Numbered from the stretch's first letter, positions 28,469 to 40,255 are shown. The stretch is 64,000 bases of DNA from Harmothoe impar (GCA_947462335.1 OX381709.1:81716622-81780621); one strand, 5' to 3'. Notes: generated by a model not told the origin, from the letters alone. Translations and numbers: made by a program.

Positions 28469-29942
28469 GACTCAGGGTTACTCTGAGTCTTGTGCGACGG
28501 GTAGCAGGGGGTCTCTGAGCCTAAAATTTAAAACAGCTGTCATTCCTTCAAAATTGGAGCTTTTTCTCTCAATTTTGTGTCATTAGATGCGGTACAATGT
28601 TGTCCTTCCTATGTAATCGCGCTTTAATCCATTTTCAAACGCTTCCCCCTGAAAAGCATGATTTTAATTTTGTGTCTAAAATGGTGGTAATTTGCTTCAG
28701 CATAGAGCCCTATGGGAGCCTGTAGATAACCCTTGACATTTAACAGTTACATATTGAACGGGCTCAGTGCTAAGTCAATGGGACAGATCTCGGCAGCCGA
28801 CCAAACCGGGGTGAGACACTTTTTTTCAGCAAGCTTTGACTAGATCCAATGGTAATTTAACACAGGGAAGTACTACACTATTTCCCAAAGGAGATGCCAT
28901 CCTATATCATATACTAGGCCCAACATACGCTGCAGTATGTTAGATACCGGTATGGTAATTTAATGGTAATCTAATATATATGTTGCTGTCCAGTCTTGTT
29001 CAATACATGACAAATATTTTGAGAACAAAAACAGACAACCCTGTAGTAGGATATAGCTCAGACCCTACTAAGCACTATTCGCTGTTACTTACAATATGGA
29101 CATGGGAGCTTTTTATTCAGTGTGTGTCTGACATAGACGTGAGAGGACAAAAGACATAGATAGCCAAGATCGGGGAACATGAAAATTTGAATTTGGGCCT
29201 AAGTACCCCCCCAAAAGAAAGTCAATGTCCACATTTTTTTTGAGTATACCCTTCTTTTGCGCGGCTTGCCTCACTCGGTGTGGCTTTCTTAGGGCACCTG
29301 CGTCATGCGACCTATAGGTTGTGTGGTGCAGGCCTATAGGTAGTTGTGAGTTCCTGACTTGTGACGCACAATTTGGGTATGCTATCCGAAACAGTCCAGC
29401 CAGGATATAATAGGGGGAGCAATGGATGGATATGGATAGTGGACTAGGGTAAACCAAAGGTGCTGAATTCATTTCTGTTATGTGTAGGATGATATCTAGG
29501 TCGGAAAAAGGTCAAAATCAAGGTCAAAGGTCACATCTTTAAGAATCCCATTAATACAAGAGTGCACCCTTTCTCTTTCTTACTATGATAAATGATACAT
29601 TTCCCTTCACACCTCTACCTGACCCTGAGTCTAGTTAACGGGGGAAGGGGAAGGGACTCGGGGTTGGGACTCGGGGGTGAGACTGGGGGGTGGGACTCGG
29701 GGTTGGGACTCGGGGTTGGGACTCGGGGGAGGGACTCGGGGTTGGGACTCGGGGTTGGGACTCGGGGTTGGGACTCGGGGGTGGGACTCGGGGGTGAGAC
29801 TCGGGGGTTGGGACATGGGGTTGGGACATTAGCTTGGGATTTGGGGATGAACAATATTATTATATGTATACTCCTATATGATGATACTACATTTCCCCCC
29901 GACCCTGAGTCATTTGTGATGCAGTCACACGTTCGATTTTTT
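28469..29942 (+). mobile_element. Minisatellite-carrying nonautonomous element inserted in family J
   Basis: It begins GACTCAGGGTTACTCTGAGTC (5' hairpin), carries a G-rich minisatellite near its right end, then CCCTGAGTCATTTGTGATGC, a short TGTGA/TCACA hairpin and a T run. The unoccupied site is visible in the family J copy at 59427-59855, which defines the borders to within a few bases around ATTATT. A second, diverged copy is at 35858-37039. Terminal hairpins plus an internal tandem repeat near the 3' end recall Helentron-associated/DINE-type and bivalve pearl elements; this class call is inference. There is no ORF. Confidence 0.75.
29637..29830 (+). repeat. G-rich minisatellite, unit about 15 bp
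   Basis: About 13 units of GGGACTCGGGGTTG and GGGACTCGGGGGTG. Runs of three or more G at short spacing satisfy the usual G-quadruplex pattern. ORFs on both strands here are repeat artefacts. Confidence 0.9.
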
Positions 29943-30113
29943 ATTATGCATATCCATGAGATTGTGGTATTTTAATGCATCCAAATGCATGCATTTTCAC
30001 CAGAATGCAATGCTCAAAGGAAAGGGGGTACTTCGAGTTGACTATTCTGTTTCTGATACCAGAAACACCTGACCTCCTCCCCGAGGTTTCGCTTAGTGGT
30101 AGCCCGTGGTGTA
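29943..30113 (+). repeat. Family J dispersed repeat, right part
   Basis: Continues the homology of 28211-28468 to the complement of 59427-59590, with CATGCATTTTCACCAGAATG, CAGAAACACCTGACC and AGTGGTAGCCCGTG words. Confidence 0.75.
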
Positions 30114-30190
30114 TACAGACTGTGTGTTGTGCTGGAGATATTTGTATTCCTTACATAGTTTTGTGGTAGTACATGTATTGTACATGGATA

Positions 30191-30604
30191 TAACTCTTTA
30201 AGGACAGCATGCCGCCTCAAAGCAGCATTTGTCGTCATGATGCACCAATGCAGTGCCCGCGAGTAACTCCCTGACGCTGCATTGGTGCATCATGCCAACA
30301 CTTCAGGAGTGCATCACCCCTGTAGGTTCGGCATGATGCAAAGTAGCAATGATGCAGCCCTGGCGAGTTACACACCAGGGCTGCATCCATGCATCATGAC
30401 AATAAAGGACATAATGCATTAACCCTTTAAGGATGGCATAATGCATCATGCCCTCGGTCGTCATGATGCATGAATGCAGCCCTGGCGAGTAACTCGCCAG
30501 TGCAGCATTCAAGCATCATGCTGACTCTACAGGTTTGAGACATTCACAAAGGGTCGTCCTGATGCACCAATGCATCTTTTAGCGACATTCCTTCCGTAAA
30601 GGTT
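30191..30604. repeat. Two adjoining family E elements
   Basis: CTCTTTAAGGACAGCATGCC begins the first. TTAACCCTTTAAGGATGG at about 30419 begins the second. Hairpin modules with GCCCTGGCGAGTAACTCGCC and AATGCATCATGACAA are present in both. Confidence 0.78.
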
Positions 30605-30613
30605 TGAAGCTAC

Positions 30614-31002
30614 TACCGTAAAACCTCGCATATAAGCCACGGCTAGTACGCAAATCAGATCACTAGTGCGGCTTATAGGATCGGCCCAGAGTCGGGTGCG
30701 GCTTATACAAGCATTTTTGATACTATGCCACAGTACTAAAGTCACCACAAACAGATCACTGGTGCAGCTTATAGGATCGGCACAAAGTCTAGGTGCAGCT
30801 GATACGCGAGTTAGGCTTACCGTATTCGACGTAATAAGCGCACAGTGCGATTAAAAAATAATTATAGACACATTTTAGTAGTTAAGAGTTTAATTGGAGT
30901 CAAAATTTGAGAATTTTTTGGTTATTTATAGTATAAAAATCGGCCAAAAACGGGGGGTGTGCGCTTATTAGGGGGTGTGCGCTTATTACGTCGAATACGG
31001 TA
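30614..31002. repeat. Family C element followed by a family F MITE
   Basis: 30614-30822 starts TACCGTAAAACCTCGCATAT with repeated GGTGCGGCTTATA words. 30818-31002 is a separate 185 bp MITE with perfect ends TACCGTATTCGACGTAATAA and its complement, and GTGCGCTTATTA repeats inside. The two overlap or abut at TACCGTA. Confidence 0.8.
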
Positions 31003-31035
31003 TACCGGTTTTATGATATGCTGCCCTTAGATGCT

Positions 31036-31271
31036 GAGGCCACAAGAAAAAGGTATGTTTCAGGTAACATGGTAAGAAATGTAGGGTCGGTAGGTCAAAT
31101 TTGTCTACTTTTTTTTAAAAACATGAAAGTACTAGTCATACCCTAAAATCGACCAAATGAGGGTAAAAAATACGGACATTTCTTAAAAATTTCATGAAAA
31201 AACATAGGGTCGGCCCTGTTTTGATCAAGTCGGTTGGGTGACCTGAAACAAACCTCTCTTTTTTCGGCCTG
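31036..31271. repeat. Family A MITE
   Basis: It begins GAGGCCACAAGAAAAAGG, has ATGTTTCAGGTAACATGG, and ends GGTGACCTGAAACAAACC then TTTTTTCGGCCTGA. Confidence 0.8.
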
Positions 31272-31396
31272 ATATGGATCGGGTGCAGCCTGTGGGGCCC
31301 TCAGGGTGAGGGGCAGTGCCAAGGGGGCCTGTGTTGGCGCTCGTCTCGTCTAACAATATTACTGTATGCTACTTATTGGGTCGGCGCTACATGCCA

Positions 31397-31841
31397 TAGG
31401 GTAGATTCACCATGAGTCGGGACACATACCCTAAAGGCCCGGTCACGCTGGTTTTGAAATCAAAAACAAATGTTTTGTAAAGCCAAGACAATTGTTGCAC
31501 AACAAATGTTTTTAATTCCAAGACAGGTGTGACTGGCATTCCAAGAAGTGTTGCAAGACAAAAATGTTTTGTAGCAAAACATTTTTCTTGACTCCCCACA
31601 ACAATTTTCTTGGCTTTACAAAACATTTGTTTTTGATTTCACGACCAGTGAGACCAGGCCTTAAGACGACAGTGAAATTCGGGGTTAATTATACATGTTC
31701 ACTTTTACTTCTTGTATCTAGTAGAATTAACAATCAATCTTTACCATTATTCACAAAAAAGGGCATAAAATGCTTGAATAACCACAAAATCAAGTTTGAG
31801 CCGTCTCAAGTATGTGTCCGACTCCAGGTAAATCTACCCTA
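31397..31841. repeat. Family H foldback interrupted by a family G MITE
   Basis: The H ends are TAGGGTAGATTCACCATGAG and GACTCCAGGTAAATCTACCCTA. A family G element at about 31432-31663 sits inside the left part, with ends AAAGGCCCGGTCACGCTGG and CCAGTGAGACCAGGCCTT and a TTTGTTTTTGATTTC pair. Removing it leaves an H structure like that at 47732-47941. Confidence 0.8.
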
Positions 31842-32009
31842 CAGGAGCCCCTACTTATAGTTGGGCCAATGTCATGACAAATGAGAGGTAGAAATAAGAA
31901 ACAGAGGTAGACAGTAGTAACATTACCACAAGGAGGCAGAGGCTGGGGTATATAGATCAATGAGATGTACCGCACAACTGGTAGCGGTTAAATGCCCTGA
32001 CGCTTAGAC

Positions 32010-32224
32010 TACCGTAAATTCCTGTGTATAAACCACATCTCGCGTATAACCCACACCTCCACTTTGTGAGAACCCTATAACTTACACCTAGGGTCCGAAA
32101 ATTGCCGTTTAGTACTGTATTTTAGTCCCAAATCCTTTGTTAACCGTACCTACACTTTTTTTGGGAATATTGGATAACTGCACTATAGGGTTAGTTCGCA
32201 TATAATCCACAGAAAATTACGGTA
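32010..32224. repeat. Family C-type MITE (TACCGTAAATTCC subtype)
   Basis: TACCGTAAATTCCTGTGTAT at the left and CACAGAAAATTACGGTA at the right, with GCGTATAACCC and CGCATATAATCC words inside. Confidence 0.78.
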
Positions 32225-32345
32225 GATTTCAAAACACTTCTATCCCGGAGGCTTATACAAAGTGGCACGTATTTTGTCGGGTCAGCATGATGTCTGAATG
32301 CAACATGCCAGCCTTGCATTTGTTCGTCACAACGCAAAAATGTCA

Positions 32346-32572
32346 TACAGTAAAACCTCTCTGATAAGCCAACCTTTTTTGGGGATTTTAGGCTTGATTC
32401 GGCTTATAGCATTGTCTCATAGAGAGGGTGTCGGCTTATAAGGGAAGTTTTCTATCAATTGCTTTATAGTTTAACCACGTTTAAATGGACCCAAATTCGG
32501 CTTATAAGATTCTCTCAAGGTGGGGGGGTCGGCTTATAAGGGAGGTCGGCTTATCAGAGAGGTTTTACGGTA
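32346..32572. repeat. Family C MITE (TCTGATAAGCC subtype)
   Basis: TACAGTAAAACCTCTCTGAT at the left and ATCAGAGAGGTTTTACGGTA at the right; GGCTTATA and TATAAGCC repeats inside. Confidence 0.85.
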
Positions 32573-32830
32573 CTGCATTAATGCCCTCTGTGACCTTTTA
32601 AGGGCTAATCACAGTGGGATGTAAAATATAATATGTGTGTGTGAGAAGCATGGAATACGTCAACAAACAGAAATGCTATGAGTATGATTGCATTGAGTGG
32701 TGAATTTCCACTCACCAGTATGGACACAATGTATACGGAGTGGCTAAAGCCTGTGCCGCTGACAGACAGGGTACATCTGGTAGAAGGACGAGCAGAATGT
32801 TAACCAGGCCGCCCCCCTGACCTGGATAAC

Positions 32831-33082
32831 CTAGGCCAAAAAAAAGGTTTGTTTCAGGTCACCCGACCGACCCTATCAAAACAGGGCCGACCCTACGTTT
32901 TTTATGCAATTTTGAAGCAATTTTCGTATTTTTACCCGTTTTGGTCAATTTTAGGGTCTTCGGAGAGGCTGGCTAGTTCTTTCATGTTTTATAAAAAAAA
33001 ATTAAATTAAAAAAAAATCCGACCTACAGACCCTACATTTTCTTGCTATGTTACCTGAAACAAAACTTCTTTTTTGGCCTTA
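32831..33082. repeat. Family A MITE, reverse orientation
   Basis: CTAGGCCAAAAAAAAGG then GTTTCAGGTCACCCGACCG at the left; TGCTATGTTACCTGAAACAA then TTTTTTGGCCTTA at the right. Confidence 0.85.
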
Positions 33083-33138
33083 CTGTTACATCAATAACAG
33101 ATTGTATATTTCATGCTGAGTACAGAGATCTGATTGGT

Positions 33139-33833
33139 TTAACCCTTTAAGGGCCGCATAGTGCTGTCATGTACCCTTTGTCGTCATGATGCATGAATGC
33201 AGCCCTGGCGAGTAACTCGCCAGGGCTGTATTCATGATAACCCTTTGGGGTTTGATCACGTAGAGTTGTCATGATGCTTGAATGCAGCACAGGCGAGTTA
33301 CTCGCCATGGTCATAATAAACTAAAGCATTTGTGTCCCTTAACCATTGAAACACGGCATAATGCCTCAATGCATCATTCCCTTGGTCGTCATGATGCATG
33401 AATGCAGCCCTGGCGAGTAACTCGCCATTGCTCGCCAGTTACTCGCCAGACGCCGGCCGGCGGGTGGGGGTGGCTGCCTGCGTGTGTCCCTGAGGGTGAG
33501 ACAACCCACGTGTTAACACGGCACGTGACCTCGGCACGCTGCCAGCACAGCTTGTTCTACTCGTACCCGGGGCGCATGGTACTTTAATGCATCATACGGT
33601 GCTTTAATGCATTATGCCCTTAGCCGTCATGATGCATTATTACAGGCCTGGTGAGTTAACTCGCCAGGGCTGCATTCTTGCATCATGCCGACCCTTTCTG
33701 AATGTATCAACCCATAAAGGTTGGCATGATGCGTGAATGCACCCCTGGCGAGTTACTCACCAAGGCTGTACCAATGCATCATGCCGATAAAGGGCGTGAT
33801 GCATTTACGCACAATGCGGCCCTTAAAGGGTTC
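33139..33833. repeat. Tandem family E elements with a GC-rich insert
   Basis: Two or three family E units with GCCCTGGCGAGTAACTCGCC cores. 33447-33590 is a non-E GC-rich segment (CCGGCCGGCGGGTGGGGG, CACGTGTTAACACGGCACG) interrupting one hairpin. An ORF across it shows no domain. The right end is CGGCCCTTAAAGGGTT at 33816-33831. Confidence 0.75.
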
Positions 33834-35281
33834 CCCTGGCCTCGGTGGTAGTTCTGCATTATTGGTGTAGATGGCGCTCATCCTTGTCACGTGACCACTG
33901 CCCACCCAGCATCTTATCTTAAGGGGGTACGATACTCTTCACTTCCCACCAATAGATTTACCCAGGGTCTCAGCAGTTAATTCTCACATGTATTTACTGT
34001 ATAAAAGTGAAAAGAAAATAGGACCTTGCGGTTGAAATAACCATAGTAGGGCATTGGCTCACTAGTCACATGTGTGATATTATTGAAATGAATATAACTT
34101 AAAGATTCATGATCTAAACAGCTAGTTCTTACCTTGATTTCTATTCAAATCACATACTATATATCAGTACTTTCAAAGAAAAATATAGATGGGATGATAT
34201 TTATGGATGATTGTAACTATTTTTAACTTCAAAGTCCAACGATGACAGGGAAAAACACATTTCCTTTAGATGTCATCCAAAATAAAAAAGATCCTACCAA
34301 TATGTACTGTCTATATTAGAAATCTGGAACAACTTTACACTTGGGCACAACATGAAAAAATTAAAATGGCATGTAGCTGCACTCGTTTTACCACGAAAAA
34401 TTGTTATCCGAAGTAGAGATTATTCTGAGAAAGGGGTAAGTTTAAGGGGTTGATTTTAATGATAAATCCTTTTCTGGAGAGGAATTACCTTACTTTATCT
34501 GAGGTTTATAATGACTACAATCCACTGATTCAATCATATATACCATAATATGTTCCTAATCTACAAAATATCATTCTAGGTATTTCTCATTTTGAGCCAC
34601 TGCAGCACTTCCACTGCCTGCCTGCCTGTAGTAGGTACAGGTGGCCAGTGTGTCTGCTCCCCTCTATACCCACAGGCTGCGCGAACTGGATGTCTGTGGA
34701 CAAGTGTAGCGACCCTCTTTAAAGAAGTGCCGAGTCATCGGTTCTCAAAGAAATAGACAAAGGTCCACAGGTTGTACTTGGTTGATTGGGTCATTTCACA
34801 AGTTGAACGTCTGTGATGGTCACCGAGTGAAATAACCAGGCAAATAAACTAAAAAGAGTGCTCATTTGTGTTCATTTTTTCCACTTTATTGGTTCAAAGT
34901 TTTTAAAAAGAGTAAAATACTGGCGCGGGTTATCCTACGAGGTAGCAAAATACAGGGCCTTAAAGGACAAACCCTAAGGCAACAACAGTTTATTATAGCT
35001 TGTTATTATGAGAAAATATAGCCGCATTAATGCAATTGAATATATTTAATGTTTTATGTTAAAAAAACTTGCAAAAAACCTAGAATTGAAATCTATGATA
35101 TGAGAAACAAGTCTGTCAATAAAACGTTGCAAACATATTATACCAGCTTCACCAACTCCCATGGTAGAGGCAGGAGACAGATTGAGTGAGATATTGGAGA
35201 CGGCTCATCAGACCCATCTCAAACCAGCCCGTCCATTCAATCCCCGCCGTCATCCAGACCATATTGGTTCACTAATAGCCC
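33834..35281. other. Gene-free, mostly unique AT-rich DNA
   Basis: No exon with good borders, known repeat or RNA gene was found on either strand. Confidence 0.4.
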
Positions 35282-35772
35282 GCTAGCCCTCTAAGGACGG
35301 ATGTCGCTAAAAGATCATATTTGTCGCCATGATGCACCAATGCAGCCCCGGCACGTAACTCACCGGGGCTGCATTGGTGCATCATGCTGATCCTTCGGAA
35401 GTGTCTCAATCTCATAGGGTCGGCATGATGCTTGAATGCAGCCCTGGTGAGTTACTTGCTAGGGCTGCATTCATGCATCATGAGGACAAAGGGCATGATG
35501 CAATAATGCATTATGCCGTCCTCAAAGGGCTTAAGGCCTTACACTACATTAATTTGCTATGCCCTTTGTCGTCATGATGCATGAATGAATGAAGCCCTGG
35601 TGGGTACTCTGCAGGGCTGTATCATGCATCGTGGCGATTTTTTTGGGAGAATATCAACCCTATAGTGTCGCGATACAGCACTGGTGAGTTACTCGCCAGG
35701 GCTGCATTCAAGCATCATAATGACCAAATGGCATAATGTATTAAAGCGCTTTGCGGCCCTGAAAGGGCTAAC
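35282..35772. repeat. Two family E elements side by side
   Basis: 35282-35535 runs from CCCTCTAAGGACGGATGTCG to GCCGTCCTCAAAGGGCTTAA. 35560-35772 carries a second, diverged unit ending GCGGCCCTGAAAGGGCTAA. Confidence 0.78.
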
Positions 35773-35857
35773 GATGGCACTGGCTAATCATTTCAAGATA
35801 CCATATTAACACAGGGTTCAAGTATCACCGCTACGAGTCATTGCTACTCAAATTATT

Positions 35858-37039
35858 GACTCAGGGAGCCATGCTCCCAGAGTGTTATGCGACGCCTCTG
35901 TGAGACGTTTTTCAGGGGAAATCTTTTTTTTGTTGTTTTCCAAATTTTGCATAGAAATATTAGGCCCATCGATCAAAAGTACACATAATCGGATATTTGA
36001 AGTGTTTTCCTACCCAGGGATGCAAAAATCATTCTTCTACCCCTACCGGAACACCCTGAAAAAAATTGCTAAAGTAGACCTATCCAAAAAACATCATTTT
36101 TTCCTCACTGTAGACAAACATGAACAGTACTAGTGTGGACATTTCGTCAATTTCGGCATTTAGTGTTAAACCTATGGGAAAATCTGAATTCTGGGTAGGT
36201 GAGACGCTTTTTGTCAGACCAGTTTACCATCTGTGGACATAATTGACATGGGGTGTAGTGGGGGTTGGGGTGCAGTTGAGGTTGAGGGTGGAGCACACTA
36301 CAGCCAGCACACTACAGCCAGCACACTACACACAGCACACTACAGCCAGCACACTACACACAGCACACTACACACATGTACAGCACACTACACACAGCAC
36401 ACTACAGACACCACACTACAGACAGCACACTACATACACCACACTACAGACAGCACACTACAGACAGCACACTACAGACAGCACACTACAGGCATGCACA
36501 ATATAGACACCACACTACAGCCAGCACACTACAGCCAGCACACTACACACAGCACACTACACACATGTACAGCACACTACAGACAGCACACTACAGACAC
36601 CACACTACAGACAGCACACTACATACACCACACTACAGACAGCACACTACAGACAGCACACTACAGACAGCACACTACAGACAGCACACTACAGACACCA
36701 CACTACAGCCAGCACACTACAGCCAGCACACTACAGACAGCACACTACAGACAGGACACTACAGGCAGCTTACCACAGCCAGCACACTACAGACACCACA
36801 CTACAGCCAGCACACTACAGACAGCACACTACAGGCATGCACACCACAGGCAGCACACTACAGCCAGCACACCACAGACAGCACACTACAGCCAGCACAC
36901 TACAGGCATGCACACCACAGGCAGCACACTACACACATGTACACACATGTACAGCACACTACAGCCAGCACACTACAGACAGCACACTACAGACACCTAC
37001 CCTGAGTCTTTTGTGATTAGGATCACACGCTAGATTTTT
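35858..37039 (+). mobile_element. Second minisatellite-carrying element, related to 28469-29942
   Basis: It starts ATTATTGACTCAGGG like the first copy and shares a GGTGAGACRCTTTTT block. It ends with CCCTGAGTCTTTTGTGATT, a TCACACG hairpin arm and GATTTTT. The minisatellite in the equivalent position has an unrelated unit. It has no ORF of its own. Confidence 0.7.
36297..37000 (+). repeat. 14 bp minisatellite, about 50 units
   Basis: The unit is CAGCACACTACAGA, with CCAG, CACC and CATG variants. It gives long ORFs of a 14-residue repeat in more than one frame. I regard them as artefacts. Confidence 0.95.
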
Positions 37040-37159
37040 CCCAGTTATGAAGCAAATTGCACAATGCTTGATATGTTTCACCATATTAAAACCAAATGTT
37101 CAGCTACGAACAATTTCACAGAGTTCTAATTGCTGAAGCACGTAGAGAGAACCACGTCT

Positions 37160-37470
37160 CAAAGGAGAGGAGATATCCAGGATGGGGGGGGGGGGGTGGT
37201 GATAATTACATTAAACAAAGGAGAGGAGATATCCAGGATGAGGGGGGGGGGTGGTGATAATTACATTAAACAAAGGAGAGGAGATATCCAGGATGGGGGG
37301 GGGGGGGTGGTGATAATTACATTAAACAAAGGAGAGGAGATATCCAGGATGGGGGGGGGGGGGTGGTGATAATTACATTAAACAAAGGAGAGGAGATATC
37401 CAGGATGGGGGGGGGGATGGTGATAATTATATTAAACAAAGGAGAGGAGATATCCAGGAGCGGTGATAAT
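37160..37470 (+). repeat. 54-60 bp minisatellite with G homopolymers, six units
   Basis: The unit is GGAGAGGAGATATCCAGGAT, a G run of varying length, then GGTGATAATTACATTAAAC. Unit length varies with the G tract. Confidence 0.93.
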
Positions 37471-37676
37471 TACATTGAACATAACATCTTTTGTAACAGG
37501 AAGTGTATGTTGGCGTCTCCCAGAATGCAATGTGGTCTATGCACGCTGGCACGAACTGAACATGGTGCCTTGACTTTTGCATATCGATCTCTAGAGATGG
37601 AGCAACGAAACCCACATTTGTATATCTATAGCGTATTCCTAAATTGCATATATTGCTATGATAGTATACAGAGAAG

Positions 37677-38050
37677 CTTAGGCCACTCAAAATAAAAGTT
37701 GTTTCTCATCACCGCGCGCATCATAAAAATCGTGATTTGAGGAAAACTTTTTTTTTTTTTCTTTTTTAATGAAAAATGTGTTAAAATTGAGGAAATATTG
37801 GCAGATTTGGTATCAAATTAAAGCTTATGCTGTCAGTTATTCAGTCAGTTAGGAATAAATTGCATTAAAACAATTTTTGGGGATCTATAAACACTGAAGT
37901 ACTAAAACATGAAAATTGATCGCGAAAAGTCTAAATTTTCCAATATATTTAGGCTCAAGCAAAAAAAAAAAAAAACTAAATAAAAAAAGCCCTCGTCATA
38001 TTTTTCAAGGCTTGGTGATGAGAAACAACTTTTTTTTCTGTGAGGCTTAA
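37677..38050. repeat. Family B MITE
   Basis: TTAGGCCACTCAAAATAAAAG and GTTGTTTCTCATCACCGCG at the left; GGTGATGAGAAACAAC and TGAGGCTTAA at the right. Confidence 0.8.
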
Positions 38051-39163
38051 TATCAAGGCTGCGCGTGATATATAGAAAAGTCGAGGCACCTTTTCAGTTC
38101 GCCCCGTGTTGTGAGTAGGCGGGATACATGTACTCGGCCCCAGGTGGTGGAGGACAAAAGCCAGACGACACACAACAAAAGGGGAATTGGCCTAATGTAG
38201 AAAAATGGCTCTCTTACCAGGATACGTTTGAAATCACACGAAACATGAAACATGATTCATGCTAATGAGGTGAGACGTTTGGTTTGTTTGAGTTGTCAAT
38301 GTAACCACTGACAACAGCTACAAGACTCCCACAGAGAACTCATTGACCAAGCCCTTTGTCGGCCTCACCAGGTTCCCCCAGACAAGGTATATGATACCAA
38401 TGACATCACTAGCCCCTACAGGGTTAACTCCAATTCTACCCAGCCCCCAGTTGTTCTGTCTGCCTCCAATCACTCATCAATGCCCCGACCTTGTGCGGTG
38501 GCCGCCCCCTGGCCCTACTTGAAACCATGGCAACCGTCAAACAAGATGGAGGTAAATTTAGCCGCAGACTAACGGCGTATCAGACACCGCATACAGCAGC
38601 ACGGGGGTTCAGTGCAGATGCCATTTCTCCTTTTATTTTTATTCAAAATGGAATTTCTGTATTGAAGTATTTAAATTTTTCTGCAGAATCTTTTGCCATA
38701 AATTCCTGCATTTTGTCGAATAACGGATGGCTGTAGATACCGGTATTCAAATCGTCTGTCCCGACTTGGCCTAAAAAAATGGGGGGGGGGGGGGAATGTC
38801 TTGATTTTTAAAAAAATCTTTAAAAAACAAAAGATACGATATCATATTGGTCATGTTTAACACCTCAACACAATTTATTTTTTCTTGGCCCTGTAATATC
38901 ATGTGTTATGAGGGAGTAGGAACACAGAGGTATATATACACCTAATGTGTGTCCCCCCAGTGTGTTCAGCCATTGTTGTGTCTGGGTGCGGTGAGATGGC
39001 ACTGATAAGGATTCCTACCCCCAGGCACAGTCCCGGGCTGAATACCCGGAGCCATCTGATTGATTGGTCTGGAAGGTCACGTGCCTGTTGCTTATACATG
39101 GGTAGTACTAGAATGTATTTCATGTGGAGGAACAAGGTCACAGTAGTTTTGTATGGGGAAGGC
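38051..39163. other. Gene-poor stretch with a possible tiny first exon
   Basis: At 38527 an ATG in a good context (GAAACCATGGCAACCG) opens MATVKQDG and reaches a donor-like GAG|GTAAAT at 38552. A GC-rich segment (GGTGGCCGCCCCCTGGCCC) lies just upstream. Nothing downstream confirms it, so it is only a candidate. The rest of the interval is unassigned apart from a G homopolymer at 38780. Confidence 0.25.
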
Positions 39164-39483
39164 TTAAGGGAGTGATAATTTTTTAACAACAGGGGGGGGG
39201 GTGGTTTTCCGCGTGGAGAGCGCAAAATTGTTTTCACCCCCCCCCCCGGTCAACAGGTCAAAATTTTTAACACGCCGGGTCGGAAATCGGCGCGCGCGCG
39301 GGCCCTTTGAAGCATAGTAACGCGCGGGCTTTTTGGCCCAAAACAGGTTAAATTCTTTTGACCCCCCCCCCCACAGAGGGGTCCAAATTGTTTACACCCC
39401 CCCCGGGTCAAGGGGCCCAAATTTTTTTGCCCCCCCCAAACCAACCCCCCCCCCCCCGTTGATAAAAAATGATCACTCCCTAA
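39164..39483. repeat. Family I foldback with G/C tracts
   Basis: The ends are TTAAGGGAGTGATAATTTTT and AAAAATGATCACTCCCTAA. The left arm is G-rich, the right arm C-rich, and the centre CGGCGCGCGCGCGGG. It is related to 60329-60638. Confidence 0.8.
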
Positions 39484-39599
39484 TCTCCACAGCCCCATGG
39501 AGAAACTAAATCTCATTCTCCATGGCTTCGTTCTCAACAAAATAGCCATGAACCAAATGCATAGCTTGATAGAGAAATCAATAAATCACATGAAATAAA

Positions 39600-40255
39600 C
39601 GCCACATGAATAGTATATAGAAATGGGGCCTTGCATGGGGTACTTGTATGAGAAGTAGTATATGGAAATGGGGCCTTGCATATATACTGTAAAACCTCGC
39701 GTATAAGCCTAACTCACGTATAAGCCGCACCCCGAGTTTGGGCCGATGCTATAAGCCGCACCAGAGGTCTGAGTATGGTGACATTTAGTACTGTACCATA
39801 ATAACAAAAACTCGCGTATAAGCCGCACCCTGAACCTGGGCCGATGCTATAAGCCGCACCGCCGATCTGACTTGCGCACTAGCTGCGGCTTATACGCGAG
39901 GTTTTACGGTAGTATACGGAAATGGGGCCTTGTATATGGCTCTTGTATGAGAAGTAGTATATAGAAATGGGGCCTTGCAAAGGGTACTTGTATGAGAAGT
40001 AGTATATAGAAATGGGGCCTTGCATATGGTTCTTGTATGAGAAGTAGTATATAGAAATGGGGCCTTGCATAGGGTACTTGTATGAGAAGTAGTATATGGA
40101 AATGGGGCCTTGCATAGGGTACTTGTATGAGAAGTAGTATATAGAAATGGGGTCTTGCATATGGTTCTTGTATGAGAAGTAGTATATAGAAATGGGGCCT
40201 TGCATATGGCACTGGTATGAGAAGTAGTATATAGAAATGGAGCCTTGTATAGCGC
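39600..40255 (+). repeat. 45 bp minisatellite, split by a family C MITE
   Basis: The unit is GTATGAGAAGTAGTATATAG then AAATGGGGCCTTGCAT and a TACTT or TTCTT end. One to two units lie before 39685 and about eight after 39911. All minus-strand frames over it are open because 45 is a multiple of three; they are artefacts. Confidence 0.9.
39685..39911. repeat. Family C MITE inserted in the 45 bp array
   Basis: TACTGTAAAACCTCGCGTAT at the left and ATACGCGAGGTTTTACGGTA at the right; GCCGCACCCCGAGTTTGGGC repeats inside. Flanking array sequence suggests TA at the insertion point. Confidence 0.88.

Noticed and set aside
36233..37033. 266-residue Thr/His/Gln-rich ORF
   Set aside because: Translation of the 14 bp minisatellite; overlapping frames give equally long ORFs.
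38527..38552. X-box/YY1-like first exon around ACCATGGCAACC
   Set aside because: The motif matches are imperfect and no downstream exon supports it; kept only as a note in the regional entry.
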